Of a DNA stretch of 64,000 nucleotides, positions 22,655-33,651 are shown in pieces. The stretch spans positions 9,738,501 to 9,802,500 of the forward strand of contig NC_088313.1 of the NCBI RefSeq assembly GCF_910592395.1, written 5' to 3'. A program made the position numbers and the translations under genes. The stretch comes from Lineus longissimus. Its lineage: Eukaryota > Nemertea > Pilidiophora > Heteronemertea > Lineidae. Below the pieces are notes generated by a model. It was not told the origin of the DNA. It searched no databases and saw only the letters and a list, made by a program, of their open reading frames with translations. Position 1 is the first letter of the stretch, and every line of letters starts with the position of its first letter.

Positions 22655-23066
22655 TTCCACCTATCAAATCCCCGTGTCTTTTGCGCTTACACCTATGAAT
22701 TGCCGTGTCTAAATAGACCTGTGTGTCAAATCCCTGTGTCTATTAGCCCCATCGAGCTTGATGGGGCTAATCGGGGGCTAATTTAGACCCGTGTTCAACA
22801 CAGGTTTTTTGATAGGTGGAATCTGAATAGACACGGCAATTGCAAGTTCTAAGATCCAACGACAGATGGCGCAGTGTAGTTGCCTCGGTATTGCGCCCCC
22901 TCCAACGGGAAAGAAACACAGGAGAGCTCCCTACCTACAGCGCACCTGTCGCCGGGGCTATTAACCATTATCTAACACCACTGATAGGTGTAAGTGCGCC
23001 CCGGGATTTTTGACACACGGCGAAGACACGGGTCTTGAAAAAACACGGGGTTTTATGATAGGTGGA
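22655..23066. repeat. Compound inverted-repeat element (TTCCACCTATCA ends)
   Basis: The left end is TTCCACCTATCAAATCCCCG (22655) and the right end is 'cggggttttatgataggtgg' (to 23066). The same end sequence recurs inside, inverted, at 22805-22822, and 'gaattgccgtgtc' (22697) recurs inverted at 22835. So a 170-bp inverted unit sits within a larger one. No TSD is evident and there is no coding. Confidence 0.6.
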
Positions 23067-23109
23067 ACTATGACTATAGACTGTTGATACAAAGTAGGAA
23101 TATTAAATA

Positions 23110-24045
23110 TACAGGGTGTATCAGAAAAGAGTACTGTCGAAAAATCATCATAAAATTAACATAGGGAGGAGTTTTGAAAAAGTGGCTACAACCCTTTGTA
23201 GAGGGTGTGATGCTGCATAGAATTATACCAGTGTCATCGTTAACACTTTACTTTGCAATGAGCTGGGACAGTTTGAATTTTGAAAAATAAAAAATAAAAG
23301 TCTGTTGCGCATGGCAGTGGAAGGGTTAACCTGAGATCTGTCACCATGAAAGACAAGTTCCATTGGTGTTTCACATGTATGCATAAAACAGGAAAAAAAT
23401 AATTGCACGTTAACCCCCTACTATCAATACAAAGATTTCACATTCTAGACAGATTTGAGTCTATCATGCCAAATGCAAGGGGTTAACGTTGTCAGTGAGC
23501 ACTCTTCAAGCTTGTTTTGAGCTGACCTTTGGAAATTTAAACAGGTCAGTCAGCTTACATAATTGAAGTGTGAAAATTTCAATCCTGACTCAAGCAAAGT
23601 CTGCTATTAATTTTCAGTTTCTCAAGGATATGTGAAATCTTTGTCGGTCATAGGGGGTTCACATGTAATAACGTACTTTTAAAAAATTTCCAATATATCC
23701 GTCAGCTCAAAACAAGCTTAGAGTGCTCACTGACAACATTGACCCCTTGCGTTTGGCATGATAGATTCAAATCGGTCTTGGATGTGAAATCTGTATATCG
23801 ATGCTAACCCTTGCACTGCCATGTGCAACAGAAGTTTATTTTTCAAATTTCAATCTGTACCAGCTCATTGCAACGTAAAGTGTTAATGATGACACCGGTA
23901 TAAATCAATAAACGATGACACTGGTATAATTCGATAAAGAATCACACCCTCTACAAAGGGGTGTAGCCAGTTTTTCAAATCTCCTCCCTATGTTAATTTC
24001 ATGATGATTTTTTCGACAGTCTACTTTTTTCTGATTCACCCTGTA
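23110..24045. mobile_element. Mariner-type foldback element (936 bp)
   Basis: The ends are TACAGGGTGTATCAGAAAAG and its complement (24026-24045), the standard mariner terminus. The two halves are inverted copies over most of their length: 'gcttgttttgagctgac' at 23510 pairs with 'gtcagctcaaaacaagc' at 23701, and 'agagggtgtgat' at 23200 with 'atcacaccctct' at 23941. This leaves a loop of about 170 bp. No transposase is present. Confidence 0.8.
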
Positions 24046-24308
24046 GATAATACCAAGAATTGATAAAGACTTTTTAATGGTACATGTGGCAACACTTACA
24101 TTAGGGAGGTTAAGATCGGCCTCGACTCCGAGAACGAGGTGATTCCCTTTTTGTGCGTGACGTCATCATTTTCAGTGGGGTTTCTCCACGTCTGTTTTCG
24201 ATCTCGGACGTGAAAACGACTTGAGGCCGTCGAAGTCGTAAGTGCTTTCCGAGTTTGAATTATCAGTATTTCCCATCGATAAAGATAAATTTTGTTACTG
24301 TGATGTGT

Positions 24309-24690
24309 TTACCTAGCATGTACCGAACACACGTGCGAAGTCTGAAGGACATGAGGCGTAGTTGAACGAAAATATCGTGTGTTTTTGCTGGCATACCAAA
24401 ATATCACGGAGAGTTCCTCCTTTGCACGCCCGAAGTACCGAATGGAATCTACCAATCTGTTGGGATAAGCCAGGCGGCGGAGTGTGATTGCCATGGATTC
24501 TTCACCGGTGGCACTCGTTCCAGTCTTTGTCACTACCTGATCTGGGATCAAAAGGGCATGAGACAGTCGAGGGATGTCATGTTTTTGGAACCGAAAGAAA
24601 TGCTTGCACTCAGCCTCTGAGAAATTGTCCAGGTCGAATCTATGAAATCTCCTGTTACCGATGTGGCTGGCATCATTCTTGAGTCTATCA
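24309..24690 (-). pseudogene. Harbinger transposase, N-terminal fragment
   Basis: The minus-strand reading RFDLDNFSEAECKHFFRFQK ... ITLRRLAYPNRLVDSIRYFG ... SVIFWYA aligns with the N-terminus of the transposase at 2938-3873 (LRRFSYPNRLSDLERFFGRP). The catalytic core is absent, and the reading frame ends after an unrelated tail. Its apparent start upstream of 24690 is borrowed from the 5' end of the family A insertion, so the N-terminal residues read there are chimeric. Confidence 0.75.
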
Positions 24691-24694
24691 TCAA

Positions 24695-25812
24695 ATGAAA
24701 TGGCCAGGGCCATTGTGCTCACCTCATGTGGTGGAAAGATGGATAAAGAGCATGGTATTGTGTCATGTAGTGTTAGGTTTGATGTAGGTCCAAGCAATTA
24801 CAATTTCCCCAAAATGGCCAATTTACAGTACATTCGACCTCTGTGACCTTGAAAAGTAGGTCAAATCAAAAAAGACCCGGGTGACACATTGAATGGTTGT
24901 TAGAATTAGATGTACCTATGATATAAAATTGGTGCCAATCGGGCAAGTCATTACTAGGAATAATGGCATTTTGAAGAATTTAGGATTTGGCCCCCTCCCT
25001 GGAGGCCAAACGGCAAATCAGATCGCACCAAACTTCGGTACCTGAGATCACCTGACCAAGGGGTACATGTGTACTTAATTTGTGATCAATAGTCATTGCA
25101 GTTAAGAAACGTGCCATAGTTACGGCCTGACGGCGAATTTACGCCATTTGACCTCTGTGACCTTGACAAGAAGGTTAAATTAAAAACCTGTGTGACATAT
25201 ACTGTATGGTGGTTAGATGTACCCATGATATCAAATTGGTGGCAATCGGGCAAGAAGTTAAGGAATAATCACATTTTTAAGGTTTTTGGATTTTGCCCCC
25301 TGGTGGTCAAGTGGTGAATCAAACTGGACCAAACTTCGGTCCCTGAGATCACCTGACTAAGGGGTAAATGTGTACCAAATTTGGTATCAATAGTCATTGC
25401 AGTTTAGAAACGTGCCATCGTTACATCCTAACGGCCAATTTACACCATTTGACCTCTGTGACCTTGAAAAGGAGGTCAAATCAAAAACCCGGCGGATATA
25501 TGATGCACCTTTGCTAGAAGTACCTACCATATTTTTTTCAAAATTTCCTGACTACTATTAAAGGAGATATTGCATATTTTCACTTTTAACGTTTGGCCCC
25601 CTGGTGGCCAAACCATGAAACGAATCGGACCGAAACTTGGTCTCTAAGGTGTCATTACATAAGGGTACATGTGTACCAAGTTTCAACTCAATAGCTCTAA
25701 CAGTTACGAAACGTGCCCTGCTAACGGAAGACGGACGACGACGACGACGACGACGACAGACGACGGACGCCACGGTATGGGATAAGCTCACCTCTGCTAA
25801 GAGGTGAGCTAA
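24695..25812 (+). repeat. Family A element, full length
   Basis: It starts at GAAATGGCCAGGGCCATTGT and has three core monomers (nuclear-receptor-like phrases near 24836, 25149 and 25450). A (GACGAC)n tract follows at 25730-25765, then the 3' hairpin CTCACCTCTGCTAAGAGGTG and AGCTAA. It is nearly identical to the copy at 59781-60908, so both are young. Confidence 0.85.
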
Positions 25813-26113
25813 AAACCCAACGCCAGGCCAAGAAGGATATTGTCCTCATCGTTGGGATTCTCGTCTAAAATGGTTCATAAAGCTGCTAATTTCATGACAG
25901 TCTACTTAAATAAAGCGGTTTTGTATGCGAGAGCGTAAACCCGGAAGTAATTTTGCGTCGTCTGCTGTTTACAAATCGGCGCGCCATCTACCAACGAAGC
26001 ATCAGACTAGCAACTCGGACGTAATTTTTCTTAACCGCATTTCAACGTCGTGACCAACGACAACGAGGACGACGTCACCTCGTTCTCGTTCTCGGATCAA
26101 ATCTTAACCTCTC

Positions 26114-26729
26114 TACTAACAGTACCCTGTGAGAAATATATATGTGCATTTGTACATGTATATGATATGATCAAAGTCTGCTGATTATTTGAACACAAAG
26201 ACTGTTGTATCGTGCTACCTTGTCCCCACAGGTTATTCATGCATGCACTTTCATTTTCGCCGTTCGACAATAACAAAACTGGAGACAGGGTATACATCAC
26301 AACAATATGAGAAAGGTTTACATATTTTAGATTTTATATTTAATACACAAGTTGCTATTTGTCACTTGTATCAACTTACTTTTGGTCACCAAGGTTTACA
26401 CTTTTTACATTCTTTTACACTGACACTGCAGATGTTTGGAGACCCATCCACGAAAAAATTGACAGTATCACGATCACTAAAATCAAGGGATTGACAGTAT
26501 AACCGTTCACTCACATGTTTACATGAATACACTGTAATTCAAACCTTTCACAGGGAGTCCCAGATAATAGGCAAAGTACAAAATTAGAACACGGGAAAGA
26601 TTTAAACTATCACCAAACTTGATAAAAATTTTGAAAACATTGAAAATTCCATCAACATGTAAAAAGCAAGAAATATATTCAGATCATTAAAAAGTTATTC
26701 AGAAAATGCTGACAAATTACAGAATGAAA
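26114..26729. other. Intergenic, nothing recognised
   Basis: AT-rich sequence with no supported gene or repeat. Confidence 0.35.
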
Positions 26730-28047
26730 GGTAAAATGGTGTAATTGTAGACCCTTGTTCAGCTATAAGTTACGCAAGAGATATCCCAGCAGACTCACAA
26801 AAACTGGCCTGGGTTTTGTATTGGCACCTCTTCCAATCATAATGCTTGTAACTCAGAGCATTTTATCTAAAACAGTGCTTCTGAGAGACAATACAAGACT
26901 TGTGGTCAGGGGCTACAATTACCCTGTGGCATTGGGGTAATTGTAGCCCCTGATTGAAATTTCAAATTGCTTTTTTTTTATGTATATGAACCCTTTTTTC
27001 ACAGGTGTATGGTCTTTATTGGAAATAAAACATTTAGTATTATTACAATCTAGGTTGATGACGTGATTTCGCTGGTATCAAACAATTGAACAAATTCAGT
27101 GATGTTCGATGTAATCACATACCAACAATTTAAACAATTAATCGTCACAAATCAGACTGATTTTAAATTGGTGTAAAAACACAAAGTCTGATTTATCACC
27201 TCTGTACATTACACCTTGTGACAGACAACAGCTTGTGATATTCTGAACTGACTGACGGTCTCGTCGTGCACCATTAAAAACTTTAGTTTCAGGGAGGGGT
27301 CATGTATCAACCCCAATTATAGCTGGCACACTTAATGGTAATGCAATGTACATGTACCATGAGAAATGCTGCTATCTAGTCAATGGTGTGGCTTTAACTA
27401 AATACACCAGTAACTTTGAAAATATCGACATTATTTCGAAATAATGTTGGATAAACTAGTATGAAACCTCAAATGTATCATTGTTGGTTCATAAATGGTT
27501 ACCATTGTATCTATTGTATCTAAATCAGATAGATTTATGATCGAATAATATAATTCAGTAAAAGAATAAAGAAACCTAGCATCTTCATGATTCACGAGAG
27601 GATATATTGAGCTTTTTATATGGGCTACAAATACCCCAAACCAACGGGCTACAAATACCCCGAGGGTACCTTGGTCAGAAAAGTGTCTCTGAAAAATTTA
27701 CTTTTAATAATGACATCAAATGCTACATACAACATTCTCTACACTCAGTACTGATCACCTGAACCAAGTTTCAAATAATGCTCTGTAAGTGTGGAAAGTT
27801 CATACCTCCAAAAAGGTAGATCCCAACTTTTTTTGTGCATGTGTCTGCTTTATTTACTTCTTATAGAGAAAGCTCTTATATAACATGTTGCATAATCCAA
27901 AACTATTTATGTTGTGATACTCAAGAATCACCTCTTTCATATCCATGCTTGGATTGGCTGAATAATTCAATGGTTACTGGAATATATAAATCAAAAACAC
28001 AGTCAGGGGCTACAATTAGACCGGGGCTACAATTACCCCATTTTACC
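26730..28047. repeat. Inverted-repeat element with GGGGTAATTGTAGCCCC motifs
   Basis: The ends are inverted: GGTAAAATGGTGTAATTGTA (26730) and TACAATTACCCCATTTTACC (to 28047). The same motif makes an internal palindrome at 26909-26953 (ggggctacaattaccc ... ggggtaattgtagcccc) and recurs as GGGCTACAAATACCCC at 27627 and 27648. There is no coding and no clear TSD. Confidence 0.55.
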
Positions 28048-30630
28048 TAATACCTTATCCAAAAACCGGTCAGTTCAAATTTCTTTTTCTGAAGGGCCTG
28101 CACTGCTCCATTGAAAATAGATATGGAACAAAATTACAAGGCTGCATTTTCAACCAACATGGCTGCAAGTACCAATTGCCGAAAATTAATAGACTGCACA
28201 CCATGTGCATCTCTTTTACCTGAACCACTTTCTTTCTTTTTCAAAGGAATGAAGAAGCAGATGGCAACCTCAGTTAAAAAAACTCACTTGAGATGGCAGC
28301 ACTAAAGTTCTGATGAATTCCGGAAAAACCTGTTGATTCACATGACAAAAATGCTTTTTTCCTTGTTTCCAAACATGAGGAAGCTGAGCATGTGAATAGG
28401 GTACCAGCAAAGCTACGACTGCCACTACATTTTACAGACTTTCACCAGAGTGCTTCACTGAAGTGCTAGAGAGTGGACATCGAATTGGATGCATACCCTA
28501 TTGAAAATCAGCACTGCCGATTCAGATGTCGACACGCTGTTGGTTTTCAACATCCAATTCCCTTTTCTCTCTACCGATGATTATAATATGAGACCGAGAA
28601 CACCAAATGTTCATTCTAAAATGCCTGGCCCAATTTGCACTTCCAATTTTTGATGAAACTTAAGCTGTCAACAGTGATCCCAAGCACTCTCACTGACAAA
28701 TGAGTGAAGTGAAGAGAGTAAAATATACCTATTTGCCTCCCATGTTCATATGGTCAGCAATGAATTACTTTTCTCAGAGACACAACAACTAAAAATTATT
28801 GCTTACAGTCTAACTACAGTGTACACTTAAGCCTTTCAGTCACAACAGAAATATCTCAAAGCCATAGGAAGACACAATAATCATCACACATCAAACAGTT
28901 TGTACCAAAAAGTATTTTCTTGACGAACCACCAGAAGAGAAAGTGACTGACACAACTTTTTCTGTCTGGACCACCTGACTGCAATGACTAAAGACAGTAA
29001 AGAAAAATAAAGACAACTTTTCTTTCCAGAGATAATTTGTTATGTAACTGCTACTGATTAGTGAGACCCCTATAATGGATACTGAGACACTTGGCCAAGT
29101 TAGGCAAATTGGAAATTAGCTGCAACTGAAATACAATTAAGTACAAAACAGTTTTCAGGCCAAATGAGAAAGGTTTTTGATGTCCTAAGGTAATGAATTA
29201 TAATTTTTTTAAAAGACCTTATAAACTGCTGGCAAGCGTAATCTGTTTTCAATGTGAGAAGAACAGTGCAAAATCAGTTCTGACATGGTTGATTGAACTG
29301 GTTTGTGCTCACTAATCTGTGACAGTAAATAGGATTTCTTGGTGTCATAAGAAAGAGGACATCAATAGGTAATGCATGGTGGTTGCCAATTTCCAAAATA
29401 TTACGTTATTTCCAAGAAATTAACAAATTAATCTCGGTTTCCTTATTTTTGAAACACCCTGTACAGTAAAGTCTCGTTCTCCTTGCACATATTTAATTCT
29501 ACATAAAATCTATGTCTGTCGACATTTCTAACAGCTGGCAATTTTGAAAATAAAAATTTCATGAATGTTTGAATGATGTTGATGATCGTGTGAATGGTGA
29601 TTTTGTGTTTGTAGCCATGCTAGAGAGCTGTTACAAGGGAGTCTTCTAATGGTATAAGTTTCGGCAACACACTGAAGAGTTGCAGACCCTGCTTTGGTAA
29701 GGATGATTGCAATGTCATCTTTTCTGCACACCCTATTAGAATTCTGAAATTAGACTCTGAAATATTTGTTAATTACAAGATTTCTTTGCAAGTCTAATAA
29801 ATAGACTCATATTTATGACATCACATTGAATTTGAAAATTGATACAGCGGCTATCATCATTTAGCATTACGTATGATAATTTCATTCGCCTGTCTGGCAC
29901 TTGGACCCTAAAACATATTCTTTCTTTCAGCGATGTCCATGACTTCTTTACTCAACACAAAAATACCATTTGTATGATCAAAACATGGAAAACGTTGTTC
30001 AAACATTTTGCTATGATTCAAAATGTTCAGACATTTTAGAAAGATTACCATCGTGATTTTAGATTTCACATTTTTACACCGAATGTGTTTTCAGAGGACC
30101 AGCCATTGAAATAGGAATAGTGACATACATTTATACACCGACTCACAATAACGGGTACGTGTAGCGTGACTCACATGAAATTCCTGTGAATTAAAACCAA
30201 TCTACAATATATTTACAATGCTTATATTCGTATGAACCCGACAAAAAATGCTTTTTATATTACCACCCCTATCAACATTAAATGCAAACCAGATCCTTTA
30301 CCACTACTGTCCAAGTCACAAATGATATCCTCCCTGCTTTGCATCAATTAGACGCAACGTATGTGCCAGTTTCGCGCCATTGACCCAACATGATACGCTT
30401 ATCTCTCTATGTTTCGTGTGTAATATGCACGACTTACACACTTGGTAGCACGTCAATTCATGAAAAAAGAGTTGTGGACAATTGTGTTTTAGACTGTGGC
30501 ATGACACAGTCCTTTTACATGATCATAAAGTAATACAAATCAGAGCCGACACCTGATCATTTCAACACACATACTGTGACATAATCTCCCAACGGTTGGA
30601 TTTAGACCCTATAAATGTATTACCAACATA
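28048..30630. other. Long AT-rich stretch with no supported gene
   Basis: No coding exon with splice support was found on either strand. A lone mariner-like right terminus (aaacaccctgta) occurs at about 29452-29463 with no left partner. Confidence 0.4.
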
Positions 30631-32176
30631 TACAGGGTGTCCCAGAAAAAGGTAATCCTGGCGAAAAGGGTTAATGTGATGAGATCATGCATTTTAACAC
30701 TTTTGGCATTGCATCATAGTAGAGTGGAAGCTATGAGATTTCCGTTAATGCCATTGCGACGCCTATGCTGCTACGCATGACTGAGCACCAAGGCCCTGAA
30801 AAAGACATGCACATTTTACCTTGTTCCACGTTGGGAAATTCTATAAGTTTGTGTCACACATCATTGACATGGTTTAGGGTCTCATTGAATGTAAGACTAT
30901 TATGTCATTACTGAGGGACCCGTAGGTATTGGTTTATTCCAAGCATAATGCAAGTGCTCAAGGCAGTGTGTGTGGCAGAGTTTGCAAAGATGGTTCAGCT
31001 TAGAACAGAGCAGAGAGTTTTTGTGGTGAAAAGATGCTTTCAGGGATATTTTTTCAAGATCGGGATCCTCCTTTCAAGAAGACCATTTGGGCCAATGTCA
31101 GGAAATATGGTTAAAATTTACAATCTCTGATCGGAAATGACGTAGTTTGATCGCATTCAACTATAAATCCATTGACCAGTGGTGCTTCGTTAGTCAACCG
31201 ATGACCTTTTTTTTGGGGTGTGATCGGGGATTGTAAACTCGTTCCGGAAATATGAACAGCATTGTACAAGTCTAAACAGGAATAAGGGCCATTCTGGGAG
31301 ACCCAGGACACTGCGAACTGATCAAAACATTGAAGCAGACCGTCGGCAACTTGAGACTTATCCTCGAAACTTAAGTGCAAGAAGAAATGGATTAGGATTA
31401 TCACACTCCTCATTTAATCGCATAACAAGGGTTGATCTTCATCAGCATCCATACTATGCGCATCATCGCCATCAAATCATCTACCTTCAAATGATCGAAG
31501 ATGATGTCATCCCTTACCTCGAACAGCACTTTGAATGGCAGGTGCAGGGTACTTTCAGGCAGCTTTGGTGGGCACAGGATGGTGCGCTAGCACATCGTCT
31601 TCGTGCAGTTCAGGACACATTGGCAGCCTTATTCGGAAACCGAGTGATTGCACTGAACAGGCCAGTGGAATGGCCCCCAAGGTCACCAGATTTTTTTTTC
31701 TTTGGGGCACCTGAAGAATAAGGTTTACGAGACTCCAGTGCACGACCTAGTTGACGTCAGAGGTTGATGCTTTGAGGAACGACCCGGAGATGGTGCAACG
31801 AGCTATGCAGGACATATGACGAAGTTGTCGATTGTGCATTGAAAGAGGAGGAGGCCACGTGGAGGGTGGAGGGGCTTAATCTGTAAAATTCTGGATTTTT
31901 CAGGGAATATGTATCTGAAAGAGGATAAGCTGTCATTGGTTATTTAAACATGAATGCTTTTGTGCCCACATAATCCTGCATAACCTCAGGATGGATTTTC
32001 CCAACTTGGAACAAGATAAAAATATGCATGTCTTTTGCAAAGCCTTGGTGCTCAGTCATGCGTAGCAGCATGGGCGTCACAATGGCACCAATGGAAAGCC
32101 TATAGCTTCTAATTTACTATGAAGCAATGCCAAAAGTGTTATAATGCATGGTCTCCTCACATTAACCCCTTTTGCC
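30631..32176 (+). mobile_element. Mariner-type transposon with about 200-bp TIRs, truncated
   Basis: The left end is TACAGGGTGTCCCAGAAAAA at 30631. About 205 bp of the left arm (to about 30845) returns inverted at 31975-32176, for example 'acacttttggcattgc' with 'gcaatgccaaaagtgt'. The right arm stops at CCTTTTGCC, so the last 30 bp or so, including the terminal CCTGTA, are missing. Confidence 0.8.
30990..31735 (+). pseudogene. Tc1/mariner transposase relic
   Basis: The start MVQLRTEQRVFVVKRCF (30990) matches the usual N-terminal HTH leader. After stops and shifts come GHSGRPRTLRT (about 31290-31325) and 'SHSSFNRITR'. A readable C-terminal block at 31491-31721 has the catalytic WWAQDGALAH, 'VIALNRPVEWPPRSPDFFFF' and G. 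The family box is WPPRSPDL.PLDFFLWG, and its third acid region is damaged here. The gene is dead. Confidence 0.8.
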
Positions 32177-33374
32177 CATGGTGCCTCTGAGTGAGATAAG
32201 CCTGTTTTCTACCATAAATAATAAATCTAAATCATTTATGCCCATCAAGGTAGGTTTATGTAATCTGGGGAAGCTGGCCTCTACAGATCTGAAAAGTGAA
32301 TGTAGGTTTGGACCCACGTTTTCCTAATTTAAAATGCATGCTTTTTTGAATGCCTTGAAACTGATTGTAAAAGCCTAAAAGCCTAAAAGCAATAAGTTGT
32401 AATTACAAAATGAAGCCTTGGAATGAATCATATGTATTTTTGATGACAATATTTGCATACTGATGCAGTACAAACTTTCATGAAGTTTATGAAGTATTTG
32501 AAAGACAGCAGCCCATTTCATAAATTGCACCAGACCAGTGACACTTAAATCGATTAAAAATGCAGTTCTCTCCTGAATTTGCAATCATGAAAGACATTGC
32601 ATTCACCCACCTGGTGAATGGCTTGCAAATTGACAAACAATTAAGACTGACACCTGATGATGAAGATGACCTTTGGCAACAGAAAGGTGACAAACCTAAC
32701 TGAATGACAGACGACAGGCAGGAGCAAGGGGTCAAATTAGTAATATCCAGCAGGCGAGAACTGGCTTCAATAAACATGATTTATATAAAGTTTAACTTCA
32801 CAATAATCAATCATAATATTATTCCCATGATGGTGTGTTATGTAATGTCCAATCATTGCTTAATATTTTTTTCTTTTTTTAACCCTTTTCAGCCCAAGTT
32901 TCCACAGTTTTGACTAGAGTCAAGACTGGGCAAATCGAGAGGATTTTCTTTGGCGATTAAAGTCGAGATCAGACTTCAAAGGGTTAACCCTTACATGTTG
33001 TCATGAGCTACACTTTTGGGGAGCAAGAATAAAACTACAGTAAACTTCTTACACTTCTTTGGTAAAAGTAAGCAATGACGTCAATTCTGCTTAAAACAAA
33101 CTATAAAACTTACACAGGAATTTCCGACCTTTTCACTTTGCTTTCCAGCTGAAAGATACGTTTGAGCCAGCATCAGAGATTTTTTTTACAGAAATAGGTT
33201 TAGCCTAACAAGAAGTCAATGGTTTGAATATGACCAATGTAAAAATGATTTGATTTCTGAAAAGCCAGCAAGCCATGGAAATTATTGAAAGATAAATTCG
33301 TATTCTTTTGCAAGGAAAACATCATGACCCAAAAAACATGGGAGCATTTACAGTTTCACTTCCCAGATTAATCT
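32177..33374. other. Region downstream of the BNIP3-like gene
   Basis: No gene was recognised on either strand. The 3' UTR of the minus-strand BNIP3-like gene should end in this stretch, but I could not place a polyadenylation site with confidence. Confidence 0.4.
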
Positions 33375-33601
33375 CAGTGTTCTCCACAGGGTTTTCTCAA
33401 GGTAGGGTGACACCCTTGATTTGCATGACATTTTACCAGTGTGCAACACAAGGTAGGCTGGCCAGCAATTTGAGGTAGGGTGGCCCTATAGGAACCCTCT
33501 ACAAAGTTCTAGAGCAAGGTAGGGTGGCTCTTCCAAGGTAGGGTGGTAAGCTGCCAAGGTAGGGTGGGCCACCCTGACAAATAGCCTTGTGGAGAACACT
33601 G
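33375..33601. mobile_element. 227-bp hAT-like MITE in the 3' UTR of the BNIP3-like gene
   Basis: The ends are inverted: CAGTGTTCTCCACA (33375) and TGTGGAGAACACTG (to 33601). TAATCT is duplicated on both flanks (33369-33374 and 33602-33607). CAGTGTTC is a typical hAT terminus; a 6-bp TSD is shorter than the usual 8. The interior is about six copies of a 13-bp word, CAAGGTAGGGTGG. It lies 51 bp beyond the BNIP3-like stop codon, in what should be its 3' UTR. Confidence 0.75.
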
Positions 33602-33651
33602 TAATCTGGCTAATCTTTATAAATCCTCCTTGTATCTAGTGAGTAGTGTCT

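Larger units (their letters stand above)
24104..26113. mobile_element. Deleted Harbinger element carrying a family A insertion
   Basis: The ends are GGGAGGTTAAGAT (24104) and ATCTTAACCTCTC (to 26113). Inner similarity extends over 'ccgagaacgaggtga'. TTA precedes the left end and TAC follows the right, so the TWA duplication is imperfect. Subtracting the 1.1-kb family A copy leaves about 0.9 kb, which holds only a transposase N-terminus. The termini resemble those of the element at 1001-5901 (TAGAGAG...). Confidence 0.65.

Noticed and set aside
25720-25770. Arginine-rich frames over GACGAC tracts (also near 720, 36310, 52030 and 60815)
   Set aside because: They are translations of the microsatellite in family A tails.
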